In this document: piece by piece, positions 16,442-24,501 of the stretch
Position numbering within the stretch: the first letter of the stretch is position 1
How the letters are laid out: each line of letters starts with the position of its first letter
Assembly (NCBI GenBank): GCA_034506175.1
Contig: JAPDQB010000025.1
Span: forward strand, 1 to 64,000
DNA from: a candidate division KSB1 bacterium
GTDB taxonomy: Bacteria; Zhuqueibacterota; Zhuqueibacteria; Zhuqueibacterales; Zhuqueibacteraceae
DNA: 64,000 bases
Reading direction: 5' to 3'
Notes under the pieces: model-generated
What the model was told of the DNA's origin: nothing
The model's database searches: none
The model's input: the letters and a program-made list of their open reading frames with translations, nothing else
Made by a program: the position numbers and the translations under genes

Positions 16442-17407
16442 TTAGATGATACGTACATATTGATCGCCTTGTTGCCCATTGACGCGCACGCCCAAATTTT
16501 TAAGGCGCAACAGTGTTCCCCGTTTGGTACCGGACGGAATATGCAACTCCACTTTTTTGCCGTCGACCGTCGGAATCAACACCCGGGCGCCGCTTTCCAG
16601 GTCCTTTCCATTCACGGCCAGATCATAATAAATATCCTTGCCCTGCCGTTTGAATCTGCTATCCGCTTCGACATGCACGGTGATGATGAGATCACCCCGA
16701 TTTTCCTTGATGGTTTTATAAGGAAAGTCGGGGCTGTGGCCGGCGCTGGAGCCCATGCCGGGAAGGCGCAGCTTGTGCCCATTGTCAACGCCGGGCGGAA
16801 TGCGCACGCGGATTTTCTTGCGCGTGGTCACATTGCCAGAGCCGTGACAATGGCTGCACACCACAAATCGCTCACGCCCCAAACCTCCGCACGTCGTGCA
16901 AATCTTGCTCTGCTTGACCGAAACCGTTCGCTCGGTACCGGTGATGGCCTCGGTGAACGAAATCGTGATGTCGCCAGTGAGATCGCGCGGTCCGTATTGT
17001 GGCGTAAAATCATTCATGATTCCATCGAAGCCGAACAGATCGCGCAAAATATCCGAGAACGCAAAGCCCTGGCCAAATACCTGCGCGCCAGGAGAATGAA
17101 AGCCGCCAAAGCCGGCGCCCGGAAACCAGCCATGCTGGCGCAAAATTTCCGGATCAAATTGGAACCACTCACTGCCGGCCGTTGAATGGCCATACAGCCG
17201 AAGCTGATCATATTTGTTGCGCTTCTTGAGATCACCCAACACCTCATAAGCTTCATTTATTTCCTTGAAGCGCTCTTCCGCAGCCTTGTCGCCGGGATTG
17301 GCGTCGGGATGATATTTTTTTGCCAACTGCCGATAGGATTTTTTGATCTCCTCGGCATTGGCTTTTTCGCTTACTCCGAGAATATTGTAATAATCCTTGA
17401 CACGCAT
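16442..17407 (-). CDS. DnaJ/CbpA-like co-chaperone with a reduced zinc finger
   Basis: 321 residues. J domain at 1-70 with the HPD motif ([10 protein letters not shown]), then a G/F-rich linker ([17 protein letters not shown]). A substrate-binding C-terminal domain ([21 protein letters not shown]) contains only two CxxC motifs (CTTCGG and CSHCHG) instead of the four of classical DnaJ, so at most one zinc can be held. It stimulates Hsp70 ATPase and would hold clients. It lies 94 bases upstream of the htrA-type gene in the same direction. No CIRCE element was seen upstream. Confidence 0.9.
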   Translation of the reverse strand: MRVKDYYNILGVSEKANAEEIKKSYRQLAKKYHPDANPGDKAAEERFKEINEAYEVLGDLKKRNKYDQLRLYGHSTAGSEWFQFDPEILRQHGWFPGAGFGGFHSPGAQVFGQGFAFSDILRDLFGFDGIMNDFTPQYGPRDLTGDITISFTEAITGTERTVSVKQSKICTTCGGLGRERFVVCSHCHGSGNVTTRKKIRVRIPPGVDNGHKLRLPGMGSSAGHSPDFPYKTIKENRGDLIITVHVEADSRFKRQGKDIYYDLAVNGKDLESGARVLIPTVDGKKVELHIPSGTKRGTLLRLKNLGVRVNGQQGDQYVRII

Positions 17408-17858
17408 GTATAAAAAATCTTTGGAAAATTGTCACACTTGTTTTCGTCACATCAAACAATTTGAATTTGCAATGATTATGCCATCTCTTCTCGCATTCAT
17501 TTGTTCGAATTCATAACAAGTTACGCCGACCAAACAATTCCCCAAAAGCTGGCGGCTTGTCATGGTGGCTCTTTTGTGATAAATTGACATACAGGGTTTT
17601 TACCGTCTTGAGGCGTTGAATGCGTTTTAGTTCATTGCAAAAAACATCAGCCAAATTCAGGATAATTCCTTGCTATTTTCTCGTGACGGTATTAACTTTA
17701 CTCATTCACAAATTTTTCTGCAACGGCGAAAAAAGCAGTTCATCAACAGGTTTATTTAAAGATAGACCTGAAATTTGAATTAAGCAAGAACTAATTGAAG
17801 CCAACCGCGGTGCTTGAAGCTTGTAGCCCGGTCGAAAAAACAAAACGCTTTGGCGATC
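17408..17858. other. Intergenic region between divergent dnaJ-like and E1 genes
   Basis: About 450 AT-rich bases that must hold both promoters. A TTGACA at 17584-17589 has no acceptable -10 box at 16-18 bases. No repeat, RNA gene or convincing open frame seen. Confidence 0.4.
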
Positions 17859-20363
17859 ATGAACCGCACATTTGACCCCAGTCCCAAAATGATCCAGAGA
17901 GCAAAACGCCAAAATCGAAACGGAAGACTCAGTCGATTGCAAACAGGAGAAAAAACGAAGCGCCTTCCTCCTGCTTCCCTTACCCTGCACCCGGAAGAAA
18001 TTATCCAAGACTATCGCCTGGCGTTTCAAAGCCGGCAAGTGAGTCTCATCGGCCGCAAAGAGGTGATGGCCGGCAAAGCCAAGTTCGGCATTTTCGGCGA
18101 CGGCAAGGAAATTCCTCAAATCGCGTTAGCCAAAGCCTTTCGCAAGGGTGATTTCCGCTCGGGTTATTATCGTGACCAAACGCTGCTCTTCGCGCTCGGC
18201 ATGCACACGATGCAGGAATATTTTGCGCAATTGTATGCACACGCGGACGTCGAGGCCGACCCCGCTTCCGCCGGCCGCGCCATGAACGCGCATTTCGGCA
18301 CGCGCAGCTTGAACCCTGACGGCAGTTGGAAAAATTTGATGGAGACATACAACTCATCTGCTGATGTTTCTCCGACCGGCTCGCAAATGCCCCGGCTGGT
18401 CGGCCTCGGATATGCTTCGCGTTTATATCGTGAGTTGAAAGAGCTGCAACATTTGAAACAATTCTCCGACAACGGCAACGAAATCGCCTTTGGCACGATT
18501 GGCAACGCCACCTGCGCCGAGGGCATGTTGTGGGAGGCGATCAACGCCATCGGCGTCCTCAAAGCTCCGGTGCTGCTGGCGATTTGGGATGACGAGTATG
18601 GCATTTCCGTCTCCAACGAGCATCAAATGACCAAAGCCAACATGTCGGAATTGTTAAAGGGCTTTCAGCGGAAGCGCGGCACGCGTGACGGGTTCGATCT
18701 TTATACCGTCAAAGGCTGGGATTATCCGGCATTGGTCGAGACATTTGTAAAGGCCGCCGCCATCGTCCGCCAGGAGCATGTCCCCGCCATTGTTCATGTC
18801 ACCGAAGTCACCCAGCCGCAAGGCCACTCGACTTCGGGCAGCCACGAGCGCTACAAATCGAAAGAACGATTAAAATGGGAAGAGGAATATGATGGCATCA
18901 AAAAAATGCGCGAATGGATGATCGCCGAAGGCATCGCCACCAGCGAAGAACTTGATCGCTATGAACAAGAAGATATCAAGACGGTGGCGAACATCCGCGA
19001 TCAGGCGTGGAATGCTTATCTCTCACCAATTCTGAGGGAGCGGCGGGAAGTTGCCGATATCATCGACGAGCTGGCGAAAAATTCGGCGCAGCAGGAAAAA
19101 CTGCAGCATATCAAAAACGTTTTGCTGGCGATTCCCAATCCGCTGCGGCGCGACTTCATGGTCGCGATTCGCGACGCCCTGATCGCTACGCGGGAGGAAA
19201 ACAATTCTGCCAAACAAAAACTGATCGCCTGGAAACAAAAGCACGACGCGATCAATATCGACCGCTATGGTTCGCATTTATATAATCAAGCCGCCGATTC
19301 GGCGCTTGGCGTGACCGAGATCAAACCGATTTACTCGGAAAGATCTCCGGCGGTGAATGGATTCGAAGTATTAAATGCGTGTTTCGATGCGGCATTGGCA
19401 CGCGACCCGCGCGTCATCGCCTTCGGCGAAGACGTCGGCAAGCTCGGCGACGTCAATCAAGGCTTCAAGGGCTTGCAGGAAAAATACGGCGAGTTGCGCG
19501 TTTCCGACACCGGCATTCGCGAGTGTACGATCATCGGGCAGGCCATCGGCATGGCGATGCGCGGCCTGCGGCCGATTGCCGAGATTCAGTATTTGGATTA
19601 TATTTTGTACGCGCTGCAAATCATGTCCGATGATCTCGCCACCGTGCAATGGCGCACCAAGGGCGGCCAGAAAGCGCCGGTGATCGTGCGCACCCGCGGC
19701 CACCGTCTCGAAGGCATTTGGCATTCCGGCTCTTTGATGGCCGGCATTATTCATCTCGTCCGCGGCATGCACGTGCTGGTGCCCCGCAACATGACGCAAG
19801 CCGCCGGCTTCTATAACACGCTGCTGCGCGCCGAGGATCCGGCCATTGTCGTCGAAGTGTTGAACGGTTATCGCCTCAAAGAGAGATTGCCCGACAACAT
19901 TGGCGATTTTACTGTGCCCTTGGGCATTCCTGAAATCATTCGCGCGGGAAAAGACGTGACGATTGTCACCTACGGCGCGTGTTGCCGTCTCGTCATGGAA
20001 GCCGCGGATTTATTGGGCACAATGAACATCGACGCCGAAGTGATCGACGTGCAATCGCTGCTGCCGTTCGATCTTCACGGCCTGATTGTCGAATCGCTCA
20101 AGAAAACGAACCGCATTGTTTTTGTCGACGAAGATGTTCCGGGCGGAACCACGGCTTACATGATGCAGGAAGTTTTGGAAAAGCAGAACGGCTATCGCTG
20201 GCTGGATTCCCCCCCTCGCACCCTGTCCGGCAAACCCCATCGCCCGGCCTATGGCTCCGACGGCGATTATTGGTCAAAGCCCAACGTCGAGACGATTTTT
20301 GAGAAGGTTTACGAAATGATGCACGAGGCGAGTCCGGGGAAGTATCCGCTGTTCTTTAAATAG
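17859..20363 (+). CDS. Single-chain 2-oxoacid dehydrogenase E1 (alpha and beta fused)
   Basis: 834 residues from ATG 17859 (ATGs at 17814 and 17889 are alternatives). Residues ~50-400 form an E1-alpha-like TPP domain (GYYRDQTLLFALGMHT; WDDEYGISVSNEHQ). Residues ~500-834 form an E1-beta-like part (VNGFEVLNACFDAALARDPRV, FGEDVGKLGDVNQGF, ITGLRP-like MRGLRPIAEIQYLDY and a transketolase C-terminal domain). It decarboxylates a 2-oxoacid (pyruvate, branched-chain or similar) and charges lipoyl-E2. This fused form is common in Bacteroidota relatives. The TPP motif reads GNATCAEG where GD is usual, so one Mg-ligand Asp appears as Asn. No E2 or E3 gene is nearby; a lipoyl-assembly enzyme is at 55407. 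Confidence 0.9.
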   Translation: MNRTFDPSPKMIQRAKRQNRNGRLSRLQTGEKTKRLPPASLTLHPEEIIQDYRLAFQSRQVSLIGRKEVMAGKAKFGIFGDGKEIPQIALAKAFRKGDFRSGYYRDQTLLFALGMHTMQEYFAQLYAHADVEADPASAGRAMNAHFGTRSLNPDGSWKNLMETYNSSADVSPTGSQMPRLVGLGYASRLYRELKELQHLKQFSDNGNEIAFGTIGNATCAEGMLWEAINAIGVLKAPVLLAIWDDEYGISVSNEHQMTKANMSELLKGFQRKRGTRDGFDLYTVKGWDYPALVETFVKAAAIVRQEHVPAIVHVTEVTQPQGHSTSGSHERYKSKERLKWEEEYDGIKKMREWMIAEGIATSEELDRYEQEDIKTVANIRDQAWNAYLSPILRERREVADIIDELAKNSAQQEKLQHIKNVLLAIPNPLRRDFMVAIRDALIATREENNSAKQKLIAWKQKHDAINIDRYGSHLYNQAADSALGVTEIKPIYSERSPAVNGFEVLNACFDAALARDPRVIAFGEDVGKLGDVNQGFKGLQEKYGELRVSDTGIRECTIIGQAIGMAMRGLRPIAEIQYLDYILYALQIMSDDLATVQWRTKGGQKAPVIVRTRGHRLEGIWHSGSLMAGIIHLVRGMHVLVPRNMTQAAGFYNTLLRAEDPAIVVEVLNGYRLKERLPDNIGDFTVPLGIPEIIRAGKDVTIVTYGACCRLVMEAADLLGTMNIDAEVIDVQSLLPFDLHGLIVESLKKTNRIVFVDEDVPGGTTAYMMQEVLEKQNGYRWLDSPPRTLSGKPHRPAYGSDGDYWSKPNVETIFEKVYEMMHEASPGKYPLFFK

Positions 20364-20365
20364 TA

Positions 20366-20743
20366 TCAAGGTTTTATCAAGCCCAACAATTCTGCGATAA
20401 ATTTAAGCGCGTTCTGATTGACAAAGATAGTGGCAAAAAGGAGAATGAGAAACATAATCGTGAATTTACGGTCAAGTTTCAACTCGACATTTTTAATCAT
20501 GCCTTCCAGTTTCACGATATCGGCTTTGGTAGCAAGCTCCTTCGTCAACTCATCCTTGAGCTCAAATTTTTTTTGAATAATCAGTGTCTCGGCTTTATTC
20601 TCAATGCGTTCGATGGCCTCGCCGGTTTTTTCGCCGAATATTTGCAAAACCTCGTCCAAAGCTTTGATAAGATCTTTGGTTTCTTGTTCACCGATTTTTT
20701 TTTCAAGACTCCGATACGTTTCCGGTGGCAAAATCAATGTCAT
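20366..20743 (-). CDS. Coiled-coil protein with C-terminal membrane anchor
   Basis: 125 residues from ATG 20743, with AGGAAAAGG just upstream; a longer frame to 20824 adds an unsupported hydrophobic leader. The middle is a charged coiled coil with the ELATKADIVKLEGMIKNVE pattern seen in DUF1640/CCDC90-like proteins, ending with one TM helix (FTIMFLILLFATIFV). Function unknown. Similar short proteins are numerous in large genomes and often sit beside nuclease or toxin genes. Its stop lies two bases from the E1 stop (convergent). Confidence 0.6.
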   Translation of the reverse strand: MTLILPPETYRSLEKKIGEQETKDLIKALDEVLQIFGEKTGEAIERIENKAETLIIQKKFELKDELTKELATKADIVKLEGMIKNVELKLDRKFTIMFLILLFATIFVNQNALKFIAELLGLIKP

Positions 20744-20867
20744 AGCCTTTTCCTGATGAGGGTTTAATCCAAATTTCAAAATAAGCGGCAACAACATAAC
20801 GACAATATAGGCCGGAAACTCCAAAAATGCAAGAGGATTTCCGTCAATCCGTAGAAAACCCCTGATT

Positions 20868-21203
20868 ATGACACGCCCAGGCTGGCTAACCGATATTCAT
20901 CTGGAATTTCTCCAGCCGAAGAAACTGCCCGCGTTTGCCGATCATGTCGCGGAGGCCATGCCGGGCATGGTTTTAATCGGCGGCAACACCGGCATCGCTT
21001 CAAACTTTGCTTTGTTTCTGCAAATTCAGCAGGCGCATTTGGAGTGTCCAATTTACTTCGTGCTCGGCAATCATGATTTTTATCACGGCTCGATGGCGCA
21101 AGTGCGAGCCCTTGCCGCGCAACTAACAAAATCAGAACCGTGGCGGCGCTGGCTATCGATGCAAGGCGTCGTGCAGATTACGAAGTCGACGGGCAGGAAC
21201 TGA
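20868..21203 (+). pseudogene. Truncated metallophosphoesterase
   Basis: 111 residues that cover only the first part of a calcineurin-like phosphoesterase: TDIHLEF (metal motif D-x-H), VLIGGNTGIA (normally GD; here the metal-bridging Asp is Asn) and VLGNHDFYHGS (GNHD). After ITKSTGRN the frame ends and the remaining His motifs of the C-terminal half are missing. With one metal ligand lost and half the fold absent, it is almost surely inactive. Confidence 0.75.
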
Positions 21204-21270
21204 TTATTATCGAGTGACAGGCGCGTATCCAAGGCTTGACATTACCGCGTAAGTTGCGTATCTTTCAAGT

Positions 21271-21711
21271 ATGAAAATTCCCGAACCTGAGAAAATAAAA
21301 CAGTGGTGCCAAGCCCGCGGCATTGATTTGTGCATTCTCTTCGGCTCGCAGGCGGCCGGCAAAACCCATCGTAGCAGCGATGTGGACATTGCCCTATTTT
21401 CTGCGACCAACTCTGATTTATGCCAGCATCTCTTAAGCTTGATCGGCGAAGCCGAGGACTTGTTTGGCGATCCGATTGATTTAGTGATTATCGAGGAAGA
21501 CACCGATCCGGTTTTGCGGCTGGAAGCGTTTCAACACGGCAAGCTGTTGTATGAATCGCGGCGGGGATTATTTACCGAACAGCATATCATGGCGATCAAA
21601 ATTTTTGACGACACCGAACCGCTACGGCAATGGCGCCGGCGCGTGGTGGCGCAGCGCATCCTTGATTTGAAATACGTGGATAAGGAAAAATATGCCCCCG
21701 CTCATCACTGA
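21271..21711 (+). CDS. mntA: MNT-type nucleotidyltransferase (antitoxin of a MNT/HEPN pair)
   Basis: 146 residues with the minimal nucleotidyltransferase signature GSQAAGKTHRSSDVDIALF (GS-x10-DxD). In MntA-HepT systems this enzyme AMPylates and silences the HEPN RNase encoded next. Its last 20 bases overlap the start of the HEPN frame (ATG 21692), the usual coupled arrangement. The C-terminal extension (FDDTEPLRQWRRRVVAQRILDL) is a little longer than the minimal form. The cognate toxin is broken, so this may be a relic. Confidence 0.88.
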   Translation: MKIPEPEKIKQWCQARGIDLCILFGSQAAGKTHRSSDVDIALFSATNSDLCQHLLSLIGEAEDLFGDPIDLVIIEEDTDPVLRLEAFQHGKLLYESRRGLFTEQHIMAIKIFDDTEPLRQWRRRVVAQRILDLKYVDKEKYAPAHH

Positions 21712-22064
21712 AAGCAAACTCGAACAGCTTGCCGGTTATCTCGAAAAGCTGCAAAAGTTCGAGAAGATCAGCTACAAGGAGTTTGAAGACGACAAACACC
21801 TCATTGTTGAGCGCTGATTGGAGTTGATGGTTGTCTGTGCGAGCGATGCTTTGCTGAATTTGTTCTCGCATCTTAAAGAAGAGATGCTGACGACGCTAAA
21901 AACAACTTTTTCCACGTGCCGGTGAGCTTAAAATTCTTCCTGATAATCTGGCAAAACGCTTGGCCGAGGCCGCAGGAATGAGAAATTTGCTCGTTCACGA
22001 TTACGCCAAAGTAGATTTGAAAATCATTCACAAGTATTGGTCCCGCTTTGAGGAATTTCAGTGA
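21692..22064 (+). pseudogene. hepT: HEPN-domain RNase toxin (HepT), disrupted
   Basis: Three segments read as one HEPN protein. MPPLITESKLEQLAGYLEKL runs to an in-frame TGA at 21815. LELMVVCASDALLNLFSHLK continues in the same frame to TGA 21923. After a +1 shift, LPDNLAKRLAEAAGMRNLLV follows, whose RNLLVH is the HEPN RNxxxH catalytic motif, ending in TGA at 22062. The shift falls near runs of A and T around 21897-21910. One stop plus one frameshift argue for inactivation while the MNT antitoxin stays open. Confidence 0.82.
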
Positions 22065-22200
22065 ATTTGCCAAGATTATGTCCCAAAAAGCAGAGTTACT
22101 CCAACCTCGAGCGTCTGAGCCTCCAACCGAAGAAACACAATCTGAAGAATAATCTCTCCCGAGCTTTTCCCCAGCAAGGCCGTTTATAGCGTTTCATGTC

Positions 22201-23472
22201 TTACGTCTTTCTCTTCTTCTTCTTCGCCGCGGGAAACAAAATATTGTTCAAAATCAGCCGGTACCCCGGCGAGTTTTTGTGCAGCGAAAGTTGCGTCGGC
22301 GGATCGTAAACCATGTGCTGATAATCTTCCGGATCGTGCCCGCCGTAAAACGTGAACGTGCCACGGCCGAAATTGCCGTGAAGATATTTCACCTCCGGCG
22401 TGTTGGGAACCTCGCCCAAAATGGTGACCGATTTTTTGATCAGCGAGCGCTTGTAGCCTGTGGTCTGCCCCATAAAGCCGTTGACCACCGAAACATGATT
22501 TTGCGTGAGCATCGTCGGCACCGGATCGTATTTGGCGGAAAATTCGAAGAGCGTGAAATAATCGGCGTCGGCGCTGCGCAGGCGCGGATTCGTGCTCGGC
22601 GGATAATCGATATCGGAAAATTCGTAAACCAGCGGATTCATTTCCAAGGTAAAATTCTCGAAGGCGAAGGTCTGCGAATAATCCAGCTCGTTCTGTGCGT
22701 TCGGCGACGGCGGATCGCCGTCGAAAATGCTGGCACAAATATCGGTATTTTGCGCCGCCAATCCCAAATCGATCGTGTCGGTGGCCGAACACATGGCAAA
22801 CAAAAAGCCGCCGCGCGCCACATAGTCCTTGATGGCAAGTGCCACCGCGCGTTTCAGTTCCGAAACTTTGGCGAATCCCATTTTCTTCGCCATCTCCTCG
22901 TTTTTGGCGACTTCTTCCTGATACCACGGCGTCGCATTGAAGCTCGCATAGAACCGGCCGTATTGCCCGGTAAAATCTTCGTGATGCAAATGCAGCCAGT
23001 CGTATTTCTCCAGATCGCCGCGCAAGACTTCTTCATCCCATACCGTTTTGTAAGGAACCTCGGCGTAGGTCAGCGCCAATGTCACCGCGTCGTCCCACAC
23101 CTGCTTGTTCGGCGGCGTGTAAATGCCGATCGCCGGCGCTTTCTCCAGCAACACCACTTCCATGTTGCCGGCCTCGATGTCGGCGTAAATCTGCGCCGCC
23201 TCGCCGCCGCCCACCGTTGAAAACGCCACGCCGCGCACGCGGCACTCGCGTTCAAGCTCAACGTTGTATTCCATCATGAACGAGCCGCCGCGATAATTCA
23301 GCAGCCATTCGACATTCACGCCGTGATCGAGCGCCCAATACGCGACGCCGTAGGCTTTGAGATGGTCGGTTTGCTTGAGATCCATGTGGATGAGCAGCTT
23401 TTGGCTCCAGGCTGATGAAACGAAAAGCCAGCTTCCTTCGACAGCCACAATCAATAAAATGAGACGACGCAT
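22201..23472 (-). CDS. Secreted GATase-like protein, usually labelled asparagine synthetase B
   Basis: 423 residues with a signal peptide (LILLIVAVEGSWLFVSSAWS). It matches a conserved FCB-group family by long stretches such as HLKAYGVAYWALDHGVNVEW, YDWLHLHHEDFTGQYGRFYA, GGFLFAMCSATDTIDLGLAA and NSPGYRLILNNILFPAAKKK. The fold suggests a class I amidotransferase/ThuA-like Rossmann domain with Cys in FAMCSATD. It has none of the ATP pyrophosphatase or N-terminal Cys-nucleophile features of true asparagine synthetase B, so the common label is doubtful. Predicted periplasmic or outer-membrane-associated; role unknown. Confidence 0.8.
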   Translation of the reverse strand: MRRLILLIVAVEGSWLFVSSAWSQKLLIHMDLKQTDHLKAYGVAYWALDHGVNVEWLLNYRGGSFMMEYNVELERECRVRGVAFSTVGGGEAAQIYADIEAGNMEVVLLEKAPAIGIYTPPNKQVWDDAVTLALTYAEVPYKTVWDEEVLRGDLEKYDWLHLHHEDFTGQYGRFYASFNATPWYQEEVAKNEEMAKKMGFAKVSELKRAVALAIKDYVARGGFLFAMCSATDTIDLGLAAQNTDICASIFDGDPPSPNAQNELDYSQTFAFENFTLEMNPLVYEFSDIDYPPSTNPRLRSADADYFTLFEFSAKYDPVPTMLTQNHVSVVNGFMGQTTGYKRSLIKKSVTILGEVPNTPEVKYLHGNFGRGTFTFYGGHDPEDYQHMVYDPPTQLSLHKNSPGYRLILNNILFPAAKKKKRKT

Positions 23473-23586
23473 ACTTAGCCTGTGCTAAAGAATTCGAATC
23501 TTTGATACAGTTGTAAAAATTTCCTCTTGTGAAAAAATTTCCTCGCCATTGAATAAATAATGATTACGAAGCGGCGAAATCAATAT

Positions 23587-23924
23587 TCAATCGTATGAGT
23601 AAACGACGAAGCTGTATAATTTCGGTCTTTGGTCATCAGCCCAGCGAAAATGGTCGTCCCATGAATCCCGACGAGGATTAAAAAGAGGAACGTCGTTGCG
23701 GGTTACAGGATCACGTGCGCTAATCGCCGGCCTTTTGGCCTGATTGCAACTAACACAAGAAACGCATAAATTTTCAGATCAGATTCGTTTGCGCCTTTTT
23801 TGGCGCGAGGTATGATATGATCGATCCATAAACCATGAGGAACAATCACTTCGGGCAAGCGACAATATTCGCAATAAGGAATTGTCGCCAAAAGATGTGC
23901 TGCCGCTTTTGTTCGCCGCGCCAT
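23587..23924 (-). pseudogene. HNH endonuclease, frameshifted
   Basis: From ATG 23924: IPYCEYCRLPEVIVPHGLWI then DHIIPRAKKG (zinc Cys pair and catalytic His), then a frameshift at about 23766-23780. Another frame resumes the family sequence: ENLCVSCVSCNQAKRPAISA, VPLFNPRRDSWDDHFRW, ending at the TGA at 23587. The second Cys pair and the PLFNPR...W..HF tail are typical of small HNH proteins. The start overlaps the upstream stop as TAATG. Confidence 0.8.
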
Positions 23925-24379
23925 TATGCCCGCAAGACTGATGCGCCTCCGGAGAAACGCCGGATTTTCAAACCGCGGCGACGCGCTTCCAATAGTGCGA
24001 TTGCTTTCACAATGGAAAAGTCATGTTCCTTGCCAATCAGCGCGCTAAAAACATCGTTCTCGGTTGCAGTTAGCGCGCCTTCCGTGTTGGCGCGTCGGAG
24101 CTTGTTCACAAGACGACGACGCTTGGCATCATACCGAAATTGAGCAATCGCTCGAATAAGCTCATCAGAAAGCCCTCGGACGCTTTGCAAAGCTTTTTCA
24201 ATCTGCTTGTCGGAGGAAAAATCAGCATGTGCGAGGACATCGGTGGCAATATCGGCCATCAACGCTTCGACCATTCGCGCTTTTAAATAAGCCGGGGCGG
24301 TTTTACCGTTGCGTCGCGCGATGACGGCGATGTCATTGGCCAACGCCGATGGCGAAAAAAATTGCGCCGTGAATTGCAT
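23924..24379 (-). CDS. Hypothetical protein coupled to an HNH nuclease gene
   Basis: 151 residues, helical and charged, no signal peptide or membrane segment. Notable segments: SALANDIAVIARRNGKTAPA, then FSSDKQIEKALQSVRGLSDE and a basic C-terminus (LLEARRRGLKIRRFSGG). Stop and next start overlap as TAATG, so the HNH protein was translated together with it. It could be a partner or regulator of the nuclease. I do not recognise the family. Confidence 0.6.
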   Translation of the reverse strand: MQFTAQFFSPSALANDIAVIARRNGKTAPAYLKARMVEALMADIATDVLAHADFSSDKQIEKALQSVRGLSDELIRAIAQFRYDAKRRRLVNKLRRANTEGALTATENDVFSALIGKEHDFSIVKAIALLEARRRGLKIRRFSGGASVLRA

Positions 24380-24501
24380 TTTGTTTTACCGAGTTAGTGA
24401 AATCGGGTGCAACAATGTTTTTTGCATTACAAACGAAATTAAGCAAATTTGACCATAAAAGCAACAATCAAAAAATAATCTTCTGCCTTGAACCAGCTAG
24501 G

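Noticed and set aside
16348..17470. CIRCE or similar heat-shock operator for htrA/dnaJ-like genes
   Set aside because: No TTAGCACTC/GAGTGCTAA pair in the upstream regions.
17584..17589. TTGACA box in the dnaJ-E1 intergenic region
   Set aside because: No -10-like sequence at 16-18 bases and far from the E1 start.
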